From NCBI GenBank assembly GCA_948847595.1, contig CAQOGY010000024.1, positions 1-51,358 on the forward strand: a stretch of 51,358 bases of DNA, read 5' to 3'. Below the pieces are notes generated by a model. The model saw only the letters and a list, made by a program, of their open reading frames with translations. It ran no database searches and was not told the DNA's origin. Below are positions 36,871-43,933 of the stretch, piece after piece. Position 1 is the stretch's first letter. Each line of letters starts with the position of its first letter. A program made the translations under genes and the position numbers. This stretch comes from an uncultured Bacteroides sp. GTDB taxonomy: Bacteria; Bacteroidota; Bacteroidia; Bacteroidales; Bacteroidaceae.

Positions 36871-37743
36871 ATGGATACTCAGCAGGAACGTTTATTACAG
36901 CTTGACCGCGATCTGAAAAGCGGGAAGAATATATGCAGTTCGGGAGGTGTGCTCAGTTGTTTTCCATCTTCTTTAAAAGAACCTTTTCTGATGCAGGGGC
37001 TTGGTTTGATTGTCTGCCGGCAAGGTAGTTTCCAGTTTTCTCTTGATAATAAGTGCGCTTCTGCCAAGGCGGGTGAGACCTTGTTTATTCATGAGGAATC
37101 TTGGGTTCAAGTGCTTCAGGAGACCGAAGATGTGGAAATTCTTATTCTTGCCTATCAGATAGAACCGATACGTGACATTATCGGCAACTCCGTGGTTTCC
37201 ATGTATATGTATTCGAAACTTACTCCGGAACTCTCTTGTGTATGGAATACCGGCGAGGAAGATGAGATTATGAAGTATATGTCTTTGATAGACAGTGTGC
37301 TGGAAATGGAGGAGAGTGTGTTTAGCCTTTATGAGCAGAAACTCCTTCTGCTGGCACTGACCTATCGTATTTGTTCGGTCTATAACCGTAAATTGATTAG
37401 TGCCGGACAGGAAACGGGCGGGCGGAAAAATGAGATATTTGTCCGTCTCATCCAGTTGATAGAGCAATATTATATGCAGGAAAGGAGTGTGGAATTCTAT
37501 GCGGATAAACTCTGTTTGTCTCCGAAATACCTTTCGGCTCTTTCCAAAAGCATCTGTGGGTATACGGTGCAGGAACTTGTATTCAAGGCGATTATCCGTA
37601 AGTGTATCTCTTTGTTGAAGAATACGCAAAAAAATATTCAGGAGATTTCCAATGAATTCGGCTTCCCCAATGCTTCTTATTTTGGCACATTCTTCAAGAA
37701 GCAAATGGGGATGTCGCCGCAGCAATATCGAAGGAATCTTTAA
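36871..37743 (+). CDS. AraC-family transcriptional regulator
   Basis: A 290-residue protein. The N-terminal half (about 1-170) resembles a cupin-type sensing domain (AGETLFIHEESWVQV). The C-terminal half has the two AraC helix-turn-helix motifs: SVEFYADKLCLSPKYLSALSK (about 205-226) and NIQEISNEFGFPNASYFGTFFKKQMGMSP (about 253-281). It begins 39 bases after the MFS gene, so it is probably cotranscribed and controls the pump. Its end is only 6 bases from the convergent upp gene, with no terminator visible between. Confidence 0.9.
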   Translation: MDTQQERLLQLDRDLKSGKNICSSGGVLSCFPSSLKEPFLMQGLGLIVCRQGSFQFSLDNKCASAKAGETLFIHEESWVQVLQETEDVEILILAYQIEPIRDIIGNSVVSMYMYSKLTPELSCVWNTGEEDEIMKYMSLIDSVLEMEESVFSLYEQKLLLLALTYRICSVYNRKLISAGQETGGRKNEIFVRLIQLIEQYYMQERSVEFYADKLCLSPKYLSALSKSICGYTVQELVFKAIIRKCISLLKNTQKNIQEISNEFGFPNASYFGTFFKKQMGMSPQQYRRNL

Positions 37744-37749
37744 TCGAAA

Positions 37750-38403
37750 TTACTCTTTTTCTCCATAAGCCAGATCGCCTGCGTCGCCCAGCCCCGGTAC
37801 AATATAGGAATGTTCATTGATTTCAGGATCGATGGCAGCACACCAAATGGTTGTTTTGTCTTCGGGAAATACGCTCTTGATATGATCGATTGCATGTTGG
37901 CTGGCAATGATCGAAGCTACGTGAATTTCGGCGGGATGCCCTTTGGTAAGCATGGCCTGATAACTCAGTTCCATACTGCCGCCTGTAGCCAGCATCGGAT
38001 CGGTGATAATCAGCGTTTTGTCGTCAATACGCGGAGATGCGATATATTCTATATGTATATCAAATTTCAGGGTATCTTTATATTTTCGATAGGCGGACAC
38101 AAATGCATTTTCTGCTCCGTCGAAATAGCTTAGGAAGCCTTGGTGAAAAGGGAGGCCGGCGCGGAGAATGGTGCTGATGACAAGCTGGTTGTCCGGTGTG
38201 CTGACGGGAGCAATGCCCAGTGGTGTCCGGATGTTTTTTACTGAGTATCGGAACTCTTTGCTCATTTCGTAAGCCATGATTTCTCCGATCCGTTCAATGT
38301 TACGGCGGAAACGTAGGCGGTCATTCTGAACTTCTACATTTCTGATTTCGGATATGTACTGGTTTAGAATCGAATTTGTTTTGCTAAAATCAATTACTTT
38401 CAT
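37750..38403 (-). CDS. upp: Uracil phosphoribosyltransferase
   Basis: A 217-residue cytosolic enzyme making UMP from uracil and PRPP in pyrimidine salvage. The PRPP-binding motif LIITDPMLATGGSM (about 130-143) and the uracil-contacting C-terminal segment YIVPGLGDAGD (about 200-210) are both present. Length is normal. It is transcribed alone from a promoter at 38462-38469 and converges on the AraC regulator. Confidence 0.96.
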   Translation of the reverse strand: MKVIDFSKTNSILNQYISEIRNVEVQNDRLRFRRNIERIGEIMAYEMSKEFRYSVKNIRTPLGIAPVSTPDNQLVISTILRAGLPFHQGFLSYFDGAENAFVSAYRKYKDTLKFDIHIEYIASPRIDDKTLIITDPMLATGGSMELSYQAMLTKGHPAEIHVASIIASQHAIDHIKSVFPEDKTTIWCAAIDPEINEHSYIVPGLGDAGDLAYGEKE

Positions 38404-38461
38404 ATTATAGTTTAATCATAATTTAATCTCATTTTCATAGTTCTGATATCATACAGACTTG

Positions 38462-38469
38462 CAAAGTAA
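38462..38469 (-). promoter_or_regulatory. Promoter of upp (-7 TTACTTTG)
   Basis: Minus-strand TTACTTTG, one mismatch from consensus, with TTG at 38491-38489 after a 19-base spacer. It lies 58 bases before the upp start codon. Confidence 0.6.
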
Positions 38470-38583
38470 GCGATAATCTTTCAAATTGCAACGTTCAGTT
38501 TGCAGATATTGTTAGGAATTTATAAAAGAGATTCAATTAGGGAAAAATTTCTCTAATCCCTTCTTCCTTTTCAAAGAAAGTAT

Positions 38584-38591
38584 TACTTTTG
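38584..38591 (+). promoter_or_regulatory. -7 element of pckA
   Basis: TACTTTTG matches TAnnTTTG exactly and sits 93 bases before the pckA ATG, leaving an unusually long leader. The -33 region has no clear TTTG. Confidence 0.6.
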
Positions 38592-38684
38592 TACCCGGAT
38601 TTACAAGGAGGCACCCAAAGCTCCTCATGTTCAGGTGAAAAGAGATAATAAAACGAAATACCAATTTTAATTAATTCAAAAAAA

Positions 38685-40292
38685 ATGGCAAATTTAGATT
38701 TAAGCAAGTACGGTATCACAGGTGTGACCGAGATTGTGCACAATCCGTCTTATGACGTTTTGTTCGCTGAAGAAACAAAACCAGGTTTGGAAGGTTTTGA
38801 AAAAGGCCAGGTAACTAACATGGGCGCTGTAAACGTAATGACTGGCGTTTATACAGGACGTTCTCCTAAAGATAAATTCTTCGTAAAAGACGAAACCAGC
38901 GAAAATACAGTATGGTGGACTTCTGAAGAATACAAAAACGACAACAAACCAGTTGACGCTAAATGTTGGGCAGCTGTGAAAGATTTGGCAACTAAAGAAC
39001 TTTCTAACAAAAGACTGTTCGTTGTTGACGCTTTCTGCGGAGCTAACGAAAACTCTCGCTTGAAACTGCGCTTCATCATGGAAGTAGCATGGCAAGCTCA
39101 CTTCGTAACAAACATGTTCATCCGTCCGACAGCTGAAGAACTGGCTAACTTCGGTGAACCTGATTTCGTTATCATGAACGCTTCTAAAGCTAAAGTTGAA
39201 AACTACAAAGAACTGGGCTTGAACTCGGAAACTGCAGTTGTATTCAACTTGACTGAAAAGATCCAGGTTATCCTGAATACTTGGTACGGTGGTGAAATGA
39301 AGAAAGGTATGTTCTCTTACATGAACTACTTATTGCCTTTGAACGGTATGGCTTCTATGCACTGCTCTGCTAACACTGATAAAGAAGGCAAGAGCTCAGC
39401 TATCTTCTTCGGTCTGTCAGGTACAGGTAAGACTACTTTGTCTACTGACCCGAAACGTTTGTTGATCGGTGATGACGAACACGGATGGGATGACGAAGGT
39501 GTATTCAACTTCGAAGGTGGTTGCTACGCTAAAGTTATCAACTTGGATAAAGAAAGCGAACCGGACATCTGGAATGCTATCAAACGCGATGCTTTGTTGG
39601 AAAACTGTACAGTTAACGCTGAAGGCGAAATCAACTTCGCTGACAAGTCAGTAACTGAAAACACTCGTGTTTCTTATCCTATCTATCACATCGAAAACAT
39701 CGTTAAACCGGTGTCTAAAGGTCCTCACGCTAAACAAGTTATCTTCTTGTCAGCTGACGCATTCGGTGTATTGCCTCCGGTATCTATCCTGAACGCAGAA
39801 CAAACTAAATATTACTTCTTGTCTGGTTTTACAGCTAAATTGGCTGGTACAGAACGTGGTATCACTGAACCGACTCCGACATTCTCGGCTTGTTTCGGTG
39901 CTGCTTTCTTGTCACTGCACCCAACTAAATACGGTGAAGAACTGGTGAAGAAGATGGAAAAAACTGGTGCTAAGGCATACTTGGTTAACACTGGTTGGAA
40001 TGGTACTGGCAAACGTATCTCTATCAAAGATACTCGTGGTATCATCGACGCTATCCTTGACGGTTCTATCGACAAAGCTCCTACTAAGGTTATGCCTTAC
40101 TTCGACTTTGTTGTTCCTACAGAACTTCCGGGTGTTGATCCGAAGATCCTTGACCCACGCGACACTTACGAATGTGCTTGCCAATGGGAAGAAAAAGCAA
40201 AAGATTTGGCTGGACGTTTCATCAAGAACTTCGCTAAATTTACAGGTAACGAAGCTGGTAAGGCTTTAGTTGCTGCTGGTCCGAAACTCTAA
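38685..40292 (+). CDS. pckA: Phosphoenolpyruvate carboxykinase (ATP)
   Basis: A 535-residue cytosolic enzyme. In Bacteroides it mainly works in the carboxylating direction, fixing CO2 onto PEP to give oxaloacetate on the way to succinate and propionate. The P-loop FGLSGTGKTTLSTDP (about residues 240-254) and the metal-binding IGDDEHGWDDEGVFNFEGG (about 261-279) identify the ATP-dependent class, as does TGRSPKDKF near the N-terminus. Codon use is strikingly uniform (GCT for Ala, GAA, AAA, GGT, AAC), more so than in the neighbours, as in very highly expressed genes. It has its own promoter and a strong terminator at 40328-40356. Confidence 0.97.
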   Translation: MANLDLSKYGITGVTEIVHNPSYDVLFAEETKPGLEGFEKGQVTNMGAVNVMTGVYTGRSPKDKFFVKDETSENTVWWTSEEYKNDNKPVDAKCWAAVKDLATKELSNKRLFVVDAFCGANENSRLKLRFIMEVAWQAHFVTNMFIRPTAEELANFGEPDFVIMNASKAKVENYKELGLNSETAVVFNLTEKIQVILNTWYGGEMKKGMFSYMNYLLPLNGMASMHCSANTDKEGKSSAIFFGLSGTGKTTLSTDPKRLLIGDDEHGWDDEGVFNFEGGCYAKVINLDKESEPDIWNAIKRDALLENCTVNAEGEINFADKSVTENTRVSYPIYHIENIVKPVSKGPHAKQVIFLSADAFGVLPPVSILNAEQTKYYFLSGFTAKLAGTERGITEPTPTFSACFGAAFLSLHPTKYGEELVKKMEKTGAKAYLVNTGWNGTGKRISIKDTRGIIDAILDGSIDKAPTKVMPYFDFVVPTELPGVDPKILDPRDTYECACQWEEKAKDLAGRFIKNFAKFTGNEAGKALVAAGPKL

Positions 40293-40327
40293 GCCTTTTA
40301 GGCAATAGATATGTAATGCAAAATGTG

Positions 40328-40356
40328 GGCGGTTCCGAAAGGAGCCGCCTTTTTTT
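40328..40356 (+). terminator. Rho-independent terminator of pckA
   Basis: GGCGGTTCC (40328-40336), tetraloop GAAA, then GGAGCCGCC (40341-40349) and a run of seven Ts (40350-40356). One G-U pair in a 9-bp stem. Confidence 0.92.
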
Positions 40357-40385
40357 GTTTATATGAAGGTGATTTTGTATCTTTG
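40354..40385 (+). promoter_or_regulatory. Promoter of the chromate-type transporter pair
   Basis: TTTG at 40354-40357 and TATCTTTG at 40378-40385 are separated by 20 bases, an excellent consensus match. The -33 element overlaps the T-tract of the pckA terminator. The first ATG follows at 40424. Confidence 0.75.
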
Positions 40386-40423
40386 TTAATCTGAATTATG
40401 TTCGATAAAACGCTGACAAATAC

Positions 40424-40981
40424 ATGATTATTACTTATTTGAAACTCTTTTGTACATTCGCAAAAATCGGCATGTTTACCATTGGCGGAGGATATGCCAT
40501 GATTCCCTTGATAGAGCGGGAAATAGTCAAGAGAAAATGGATGAGCAAGGAAGAATTTATGGAAATGTTTGCCTTGACTCAATCGTTGCCCGGAGTTTTT
40601 GCGGTAAATATATCCATTTTCGTGGGATATAAACTTCATAAGGTCAGCGGAAGTCTGGTTTGTGCGTTGGCGACTATTCTCCCTTCATTCGTCATTATGA
40701 TGTTGATTGCCATGTTCTTTGCCCGTTTTCAGGACAATGAGGTGATGATTCGTATCTTTAACGGGATACGTCCGGCTGTAGTGGCGCTGATTTTGTTTCC
40801 TTGTATATCTGCGGTCAGAGCTTTGCATTTGAAGTATGTGCAACTGATAGCTCCTGTGATTGCCACAGTACTGATCTGGCAATTCGGGCTTTCTCCTATT
40901 TATGTGGTATTGGCGGGGATTTCCGGTGGATTAGTGTATACTCTGTGGTTGAAAAATAAGATTAAAGATATAAAGGCATGA
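40424..40981 (+). CDS. Chromate-transporter-family half protein, first subunit
   Basis: A 185-residue membrane protein equal to one half of ChrA (short-chain CHR type). The conserved N-terminal motif FTIGGGYAMIPLIEREIV and the later TQSLPGVFAVNISIFVGY mark the family; about five to six membrane segments follow. Pairs of such halves are expected to form a heterodimer with opposite topology. Characterised pairs export chromate, but gut members may have another anion as substrate. Its stop overlaps the start of the second subunit (ATGA), showing translational coupling. Confidence 0.9.
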   Translation: MIITYLKLFCTFAKIGMFTIGGGYAMIPLIEREIVKRKWMSKEEFMEMFALTQSLPGVFAVNISIFVGYKLHKVSGSLVCALATILPSFVIMMLIAMFFARFQDNEVMIRIFNGIRPAVVALILFPCISAVRALHLKYVQLIAPVIATVLIWQFGLSPIYVVLAGISGGLVYTLWLKNKIKDIKA

Positions 40982-41502
40982 TATATTTACAGTTACTTTG
41001 GGTGTATCTGAAGATAGGTACGTTTGGTTTCGGAGGTGGTTATGCGATGCTTTCGTTGATTCAGCATGAAATTGTAGATCTCCACCATTGGCTGACTCCC
41101 CAACAATTTACGGATGTGGTGGCAATTTCGCAGATGACTCCGGGGCCGATTGGAATTAATAGTGCTACTTATGTGGGCTATGCAGTGACACACAGTGTAT
41201 GGGGGGCGGTACTTGCTACCGTAGCGGTGTGTCTGCCCTCTTTTATTCTCGTATTGCTCATTTCCTATTTCTTTGCGAAATGCAAGGATAATAAATACAT
41301 AAAAGCAGCGATGTCCGGCTTGCTTCCCATGTCAGTGGCATTGATTGCCTCGGCTGCCTTGTTGATGATGAACAGGGAGAATTTTATTGATTATAAAAGT
41401 ATAGGGATTTTTGCAGGAGCATTCCTTATCACCTGGAAATGGGATTTACATCCTATTCTGCTGATTTGTCTGGCAGGTCTGGTGGGGGTGATCTTGTATT
41501 AA
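40978..41502 (+). CDS. Chromate-transporter-family half protein, second subunit
   Basis: A 174-residue membrane protein, the partner half of the CHR transporter. It repeats the same family motifs, GTFGFGGGYAMLSLIQHEIV and SQMTPGPIGINSATYVGY, with different flanking sequence. It overlaps the first subunit by four bases. A final hydrophobic segment ends right at the C-terminus (ILLICLAGLVGVILY). Confidence 0.9.
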   Translation: MIYLQLLWVYLKIGTFGFGGGYAMLSLIQHEIVDLHHWLTPQQFTDVVAISQMTPGPIGINSATYVGYAVTHSVWGAVLATVAVCLPSFILVLLISYFFAKCKDNKYIKAAMSGLLPMSVALIASAALLMMNRENFIDYKSIGIFAGAFLITWKWDLHPILLICLAGLVGVILY

Positions 41503-41577
41503 AAAAAACTTTTTATAAAGCTAGGGTCGGCTACTGGATCGTAAAGAAGTTGCTTAATATGCATGAACTGGAAATAG

Positions 41578-41610
41578 AAAAAGCCCGCTAGATAAAATCC
41601 GGTGGGCTTT
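41578..41610 (-). terminator. Terminator of typA
   Basis: On the minus strand AAAGCCCAC (41610-41602) pairs with GCGGGCTTT (41588-41580, with one G-U pair) and is followed by a short T run. It lies 23 bases after the typA stop codon. Confidence 0.7.
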
Positions 41611-41632
41611 CTGCATTATCTCGGGCTATTGC

Positions 41633-43432
41633 TTATGATTTGTTCGCGCGTTTACGCTCGATTTCGTCCAGAATGACTTTGCGCATACGCATTGCTTTTG
41701 GAGTTACCTCTACGTATTCATCTTCTTTGATGTATTCCAATGCCTCTTCGAGTGAGAACTGAACAGGCGGAATCAGACGAACTTTGTCATCAGATCCGGA
41801 AGCACGCATGTTGGTAAGCTTTTTGGATTTTGTAACGTTGATAACCAGATCGTTGTCATGGGAGTGTTCTCCTACTACCTGGCCTGCATATACTTCGTCC
41901 TGCGGGAAGATGAAGAACTTACCGCGATCCTGCAATTTATCGATGGCATAGGCAAAAGCAGTTCCGCTTTCCATTGCGATCATGGAACCATTGGTACGGC
42001 GTTCGATTTCTCCCTTGTGCGGCTGATATTCTTTAAAGCGGTGTGCCATGATAGCTTCACCGGCAGAAGCAGTCAGTACGTTGGTACGAAGACCGATGAT
42101 ACCACGTGAAGGCATGTCAAATTCAAGGTTGATACGTTCGCCCGTATTTTCCATCTTTACCATTTCACCTTTGCGGCGGGTAACCATATCGATAATCTTG
42201 CTTGAATATTCTTCCGGTACGTTGATTGTAAGTTCTTCGATCGGTTCGCACTTGACGCCGTCGATTTCTTTAAAGATAACCTGTGGCTGACCTACCTGCA
42301 GTTCGTATCCTTCACGACGCATGGTCTCGATCAATACAGAAAGGTGAAGTACGCCACGGCCGGAAACAATCCATTTGCCGTCTTCCTCACTCTTTCTTAC
42401 ACGGAGTGCTAGATTCTTATCAAGTTCTTTCATCAGACGGTCGTGGATGTGGCGTGAAGTCACGAACTTACCGTCTTTTCCGAAGAATGGAGAGTCATTG
42501 ATGGCAAATAGCATGCTCATCGTCGGCTCGTCGATAGCGATTGGCGGTAATGCTTCCGGATTTTCGAAATCGCAGACCGTATCTCCGATCTCAAAACCCT
42601 CGATACCTACCAATGCACAGATATCTCCTGATGAAACTTCGTTTGTTTTTACACGTCCCAAACCTTCAAATACATGAAGCTCTTTAATTTTAGATTTGAA
42701 CATATCGCCATTACGTTTTACCAGCGTGATGTTCATTCCTTCTTTCAAGGTACCGCGATGTACGCGACCTACGGCAATACGACCGGTATAAGAAGAATAA
42801 TCCAGAGAAGTAATCAGCATCTGCGGAGTACCTTCCAGTTGTTCGGGAGCAGGAATATTTTCAATAATACAATCCAGTAGCGGGGTAATGGTATCTGTCG
42901 GCTTTTGCCAGTCTGTGCTCATCCAGTTATTTTTGGCGGAACCGTAAATAACGGGGAAGTCCAGTTGGTCTTCTGTTGCGTTGAGGCTGAACATCAGGTC
43001 GAAAACCATTTCGTAAACTTCTTCAGGGCGGCAGTTAGGCTTATCTACCTTATTTACTACCACGATTGGTTTCAAACCGATTTCCAGTGCCTTCTGAAGT
43101 ACGAAACGTGTTTGGGGCATCGGACCTTCGAAAGCGTCGACTAACAGAATACAGCCATCTGCCATATTCAATACGCGTTCTACTTCACCACCGAAGTCGC
43201 TGTGTCCCGGAGTATCAATGATGTTAATTTTAGTACCGTTGTAATTGATGGATACATTTTTAGAAAGGATCGTTATACCACGTTCACGTTCCAGGTCGTT
43301 GTTATCCAGGATAAGTTCACCACTATTTTGATTGCTGCGGAATAGATTTCCGGCCAGCAACATCTTGTCAACCAGCGTTGTTTTCCCATGATCAACATGG
43401 GCAATGATTGCAATGTTTCGAATATTTTGCAT
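41633..43432 (-). CDS. typA: Ribosome-associated GTPase TypA/BipA
   Basis: A 599-residue translational GTPase with a role in 50S assembly and stress adaptation. G1 AHVDHGKTT near the N-terminus, the Thr-containing switch RGITILSKN, G3 DTPGHSDFGGEVERV and G4 NKVDKPNC are intact. The EF-G-like domains and the BipA-specific C-terminal domain follow, ending RKVILDEIERKRANKS. A frame extension to 43456 would start within the -7 element at 43454-43461, so the ATG at 43432 (MQNIRNIAIIAHVDHG) is chosen. Confidence 0.96.
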   Translation of the reverse strand: MQNIRNIAIIAHVDHGKTTLVDKMLLAGNLFRSNQNSGELILDNNDLERERGITILSKNVSINYNGTKINIIDTPGHSDFGGEVERVLNMADGCILLVDAFEGPMPQTRFVLQKALEIGLKPIVVVNKVDKPNCRPEEVYEMVFDLMFSLNATEDQLDFPVIYGSAKNNWMSTDWQKPTDTITPLLDCIIENIPAPEQLEGTPQMLITSLDYSSYTGRIAVGRVHRGTLKEGMNITLVKRNGDMFKSKIKELHVFEGLGRVKTNEVSSGDICALVGIEGFEIGDTVCDFENPEALPPIAIDEPTMSMLFAINDSPFFGKDGKFVTSRHIHDRLMKELDKNLALRVRKSEEDGKWIVSGRGVLHLSVLIETMRREGYELQVGQPQVIFKEIDGVKCEPIEELTINVPEEYSSKIIDMVTRRKGEMVKMENTGERINLEFDMPSRGIIGLRTNVLTASAGEAIMAHRFKEYQPHKGEIERRTNGSMIAMESGTAFAYAIDKLQDRGKFFIFPQDEVYAGQVVGEHSHDNDLVINVTKSKKLTNMRASGSDDKVRLIPPVQFSLEEALEYIKEDEYVEVTPKAMRMRKVILDEIERKRANKS

Positions 43433-43453
43433 ATAATACCTATTATTTGGCTG

Positions 43454-43461
43454 CAAAGGTA
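43454..43461 (-). promoter_or_regulatory. -7 element of typA
   Basis: Minus-strand TACCTTTG followed by C, an exact consensus match, 21 bases before the chosen typA start codon. The -33 box is not well conserved. Confidence 0.65.
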
Positions 43462-43537
43462 CGAAAATAGGATTAGAAATAAATGCAATAGCCCCATTTT
43501 TTTCTTGTAAAACGTTGTGAGATATAAAGATAATGTC

Positions 43538-43545
43538 TATCTTTG
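43538..43545 (+). promoter_or_regulatory. Promoter of rpsO (-7 TATCTTTG)
   Basis: TATCTTTG matches the consensus. TTG at 43515-43517 lies 20 bases upstream as the -33 element. The leader to the rpsO ATG is 43 bases and could hold the S15 autoregulatory site known in other bacteria, though I see no clear conserved fold. Confidence 0.75.
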
Positions 43546-43588
43546 CACGCTCAAAAGAATAATTTACTATATCAAAATTCTAAAAATT

Positions 43589-43858
43589 ATGTATTTAGAC
43601 GCTGCTAAAAAGCAAGAAATCTTCGGAAAGTACGGAAAGTCTAACACTGATACTGGCTCATCAGAGGCGCAGATAGCTTTGTTTTCCTACCGTATTTCTC
43701 ATCTGACTGAGCACATGAAGCTCAACAGAAAAGATTATAGTACAGAGAGAGCTTTAACAATGTTGGTAGCTAAACGTCGCCGTTTGCTGAATTACCTGAA
43801 GGACAAAGATATCACAAGATATCGTTCTATTGTTAAAGAACTTGGTTTGCGTAAGTAA
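43589..43858 (+). CDS. rpsO: 30S ribosomal protein S15
   Basis: An 89-residue protein of normal S15 length that binds 16S rRNA early in assembly of the 30S platform. The motifs TGSSEAQIALFSYRISHLTEHMK, KDYSTERALTMLVAKRRRLLNYL and YRSIVKELGLRK cover the whole family. A longer frame beginning with GTG at 43517 includes the promoter and was rejected. It is monocistronic with its own promoter and terminator. Confidence 0.98.
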   Translation: MYLDAAKKQEIFGKYGKSNTDTGSSEAQIALFSYRISHLTEHMKLNRKDYSTERALTMLVAKRRRLLNYLKDKDITRYRSIVKELGLRK

Positions 43859-43880
43859 TCTACTTGCCGCGAAAAGATTA

Positions 43881-43914
43881 AAAACCGTTTCTCACATTGA
43901 GAAACGGTTTTTTT
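43881..43914. terminator. Strong bidirectional terminator after rpsO
   Basis: AAAACCGTTTCTC (43881-43893) and GAGAAACGGTTTT (43899-43911) form a perfect 13-bp stem with loop ACATT; Ts continue to 43914. The A-rich left side also serves the convergent gene ending at 43934. Confidence 0.93.
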
Positions 43915-43933
43915 ATTGGCTTTCAATGAAGGA

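Noticed and set aside
36973..37725. 250-residue open frame antisense to the AraC regulator
   Set aside because: It is a shadow of the AraC coding frame, with no signal, motif or promoter.
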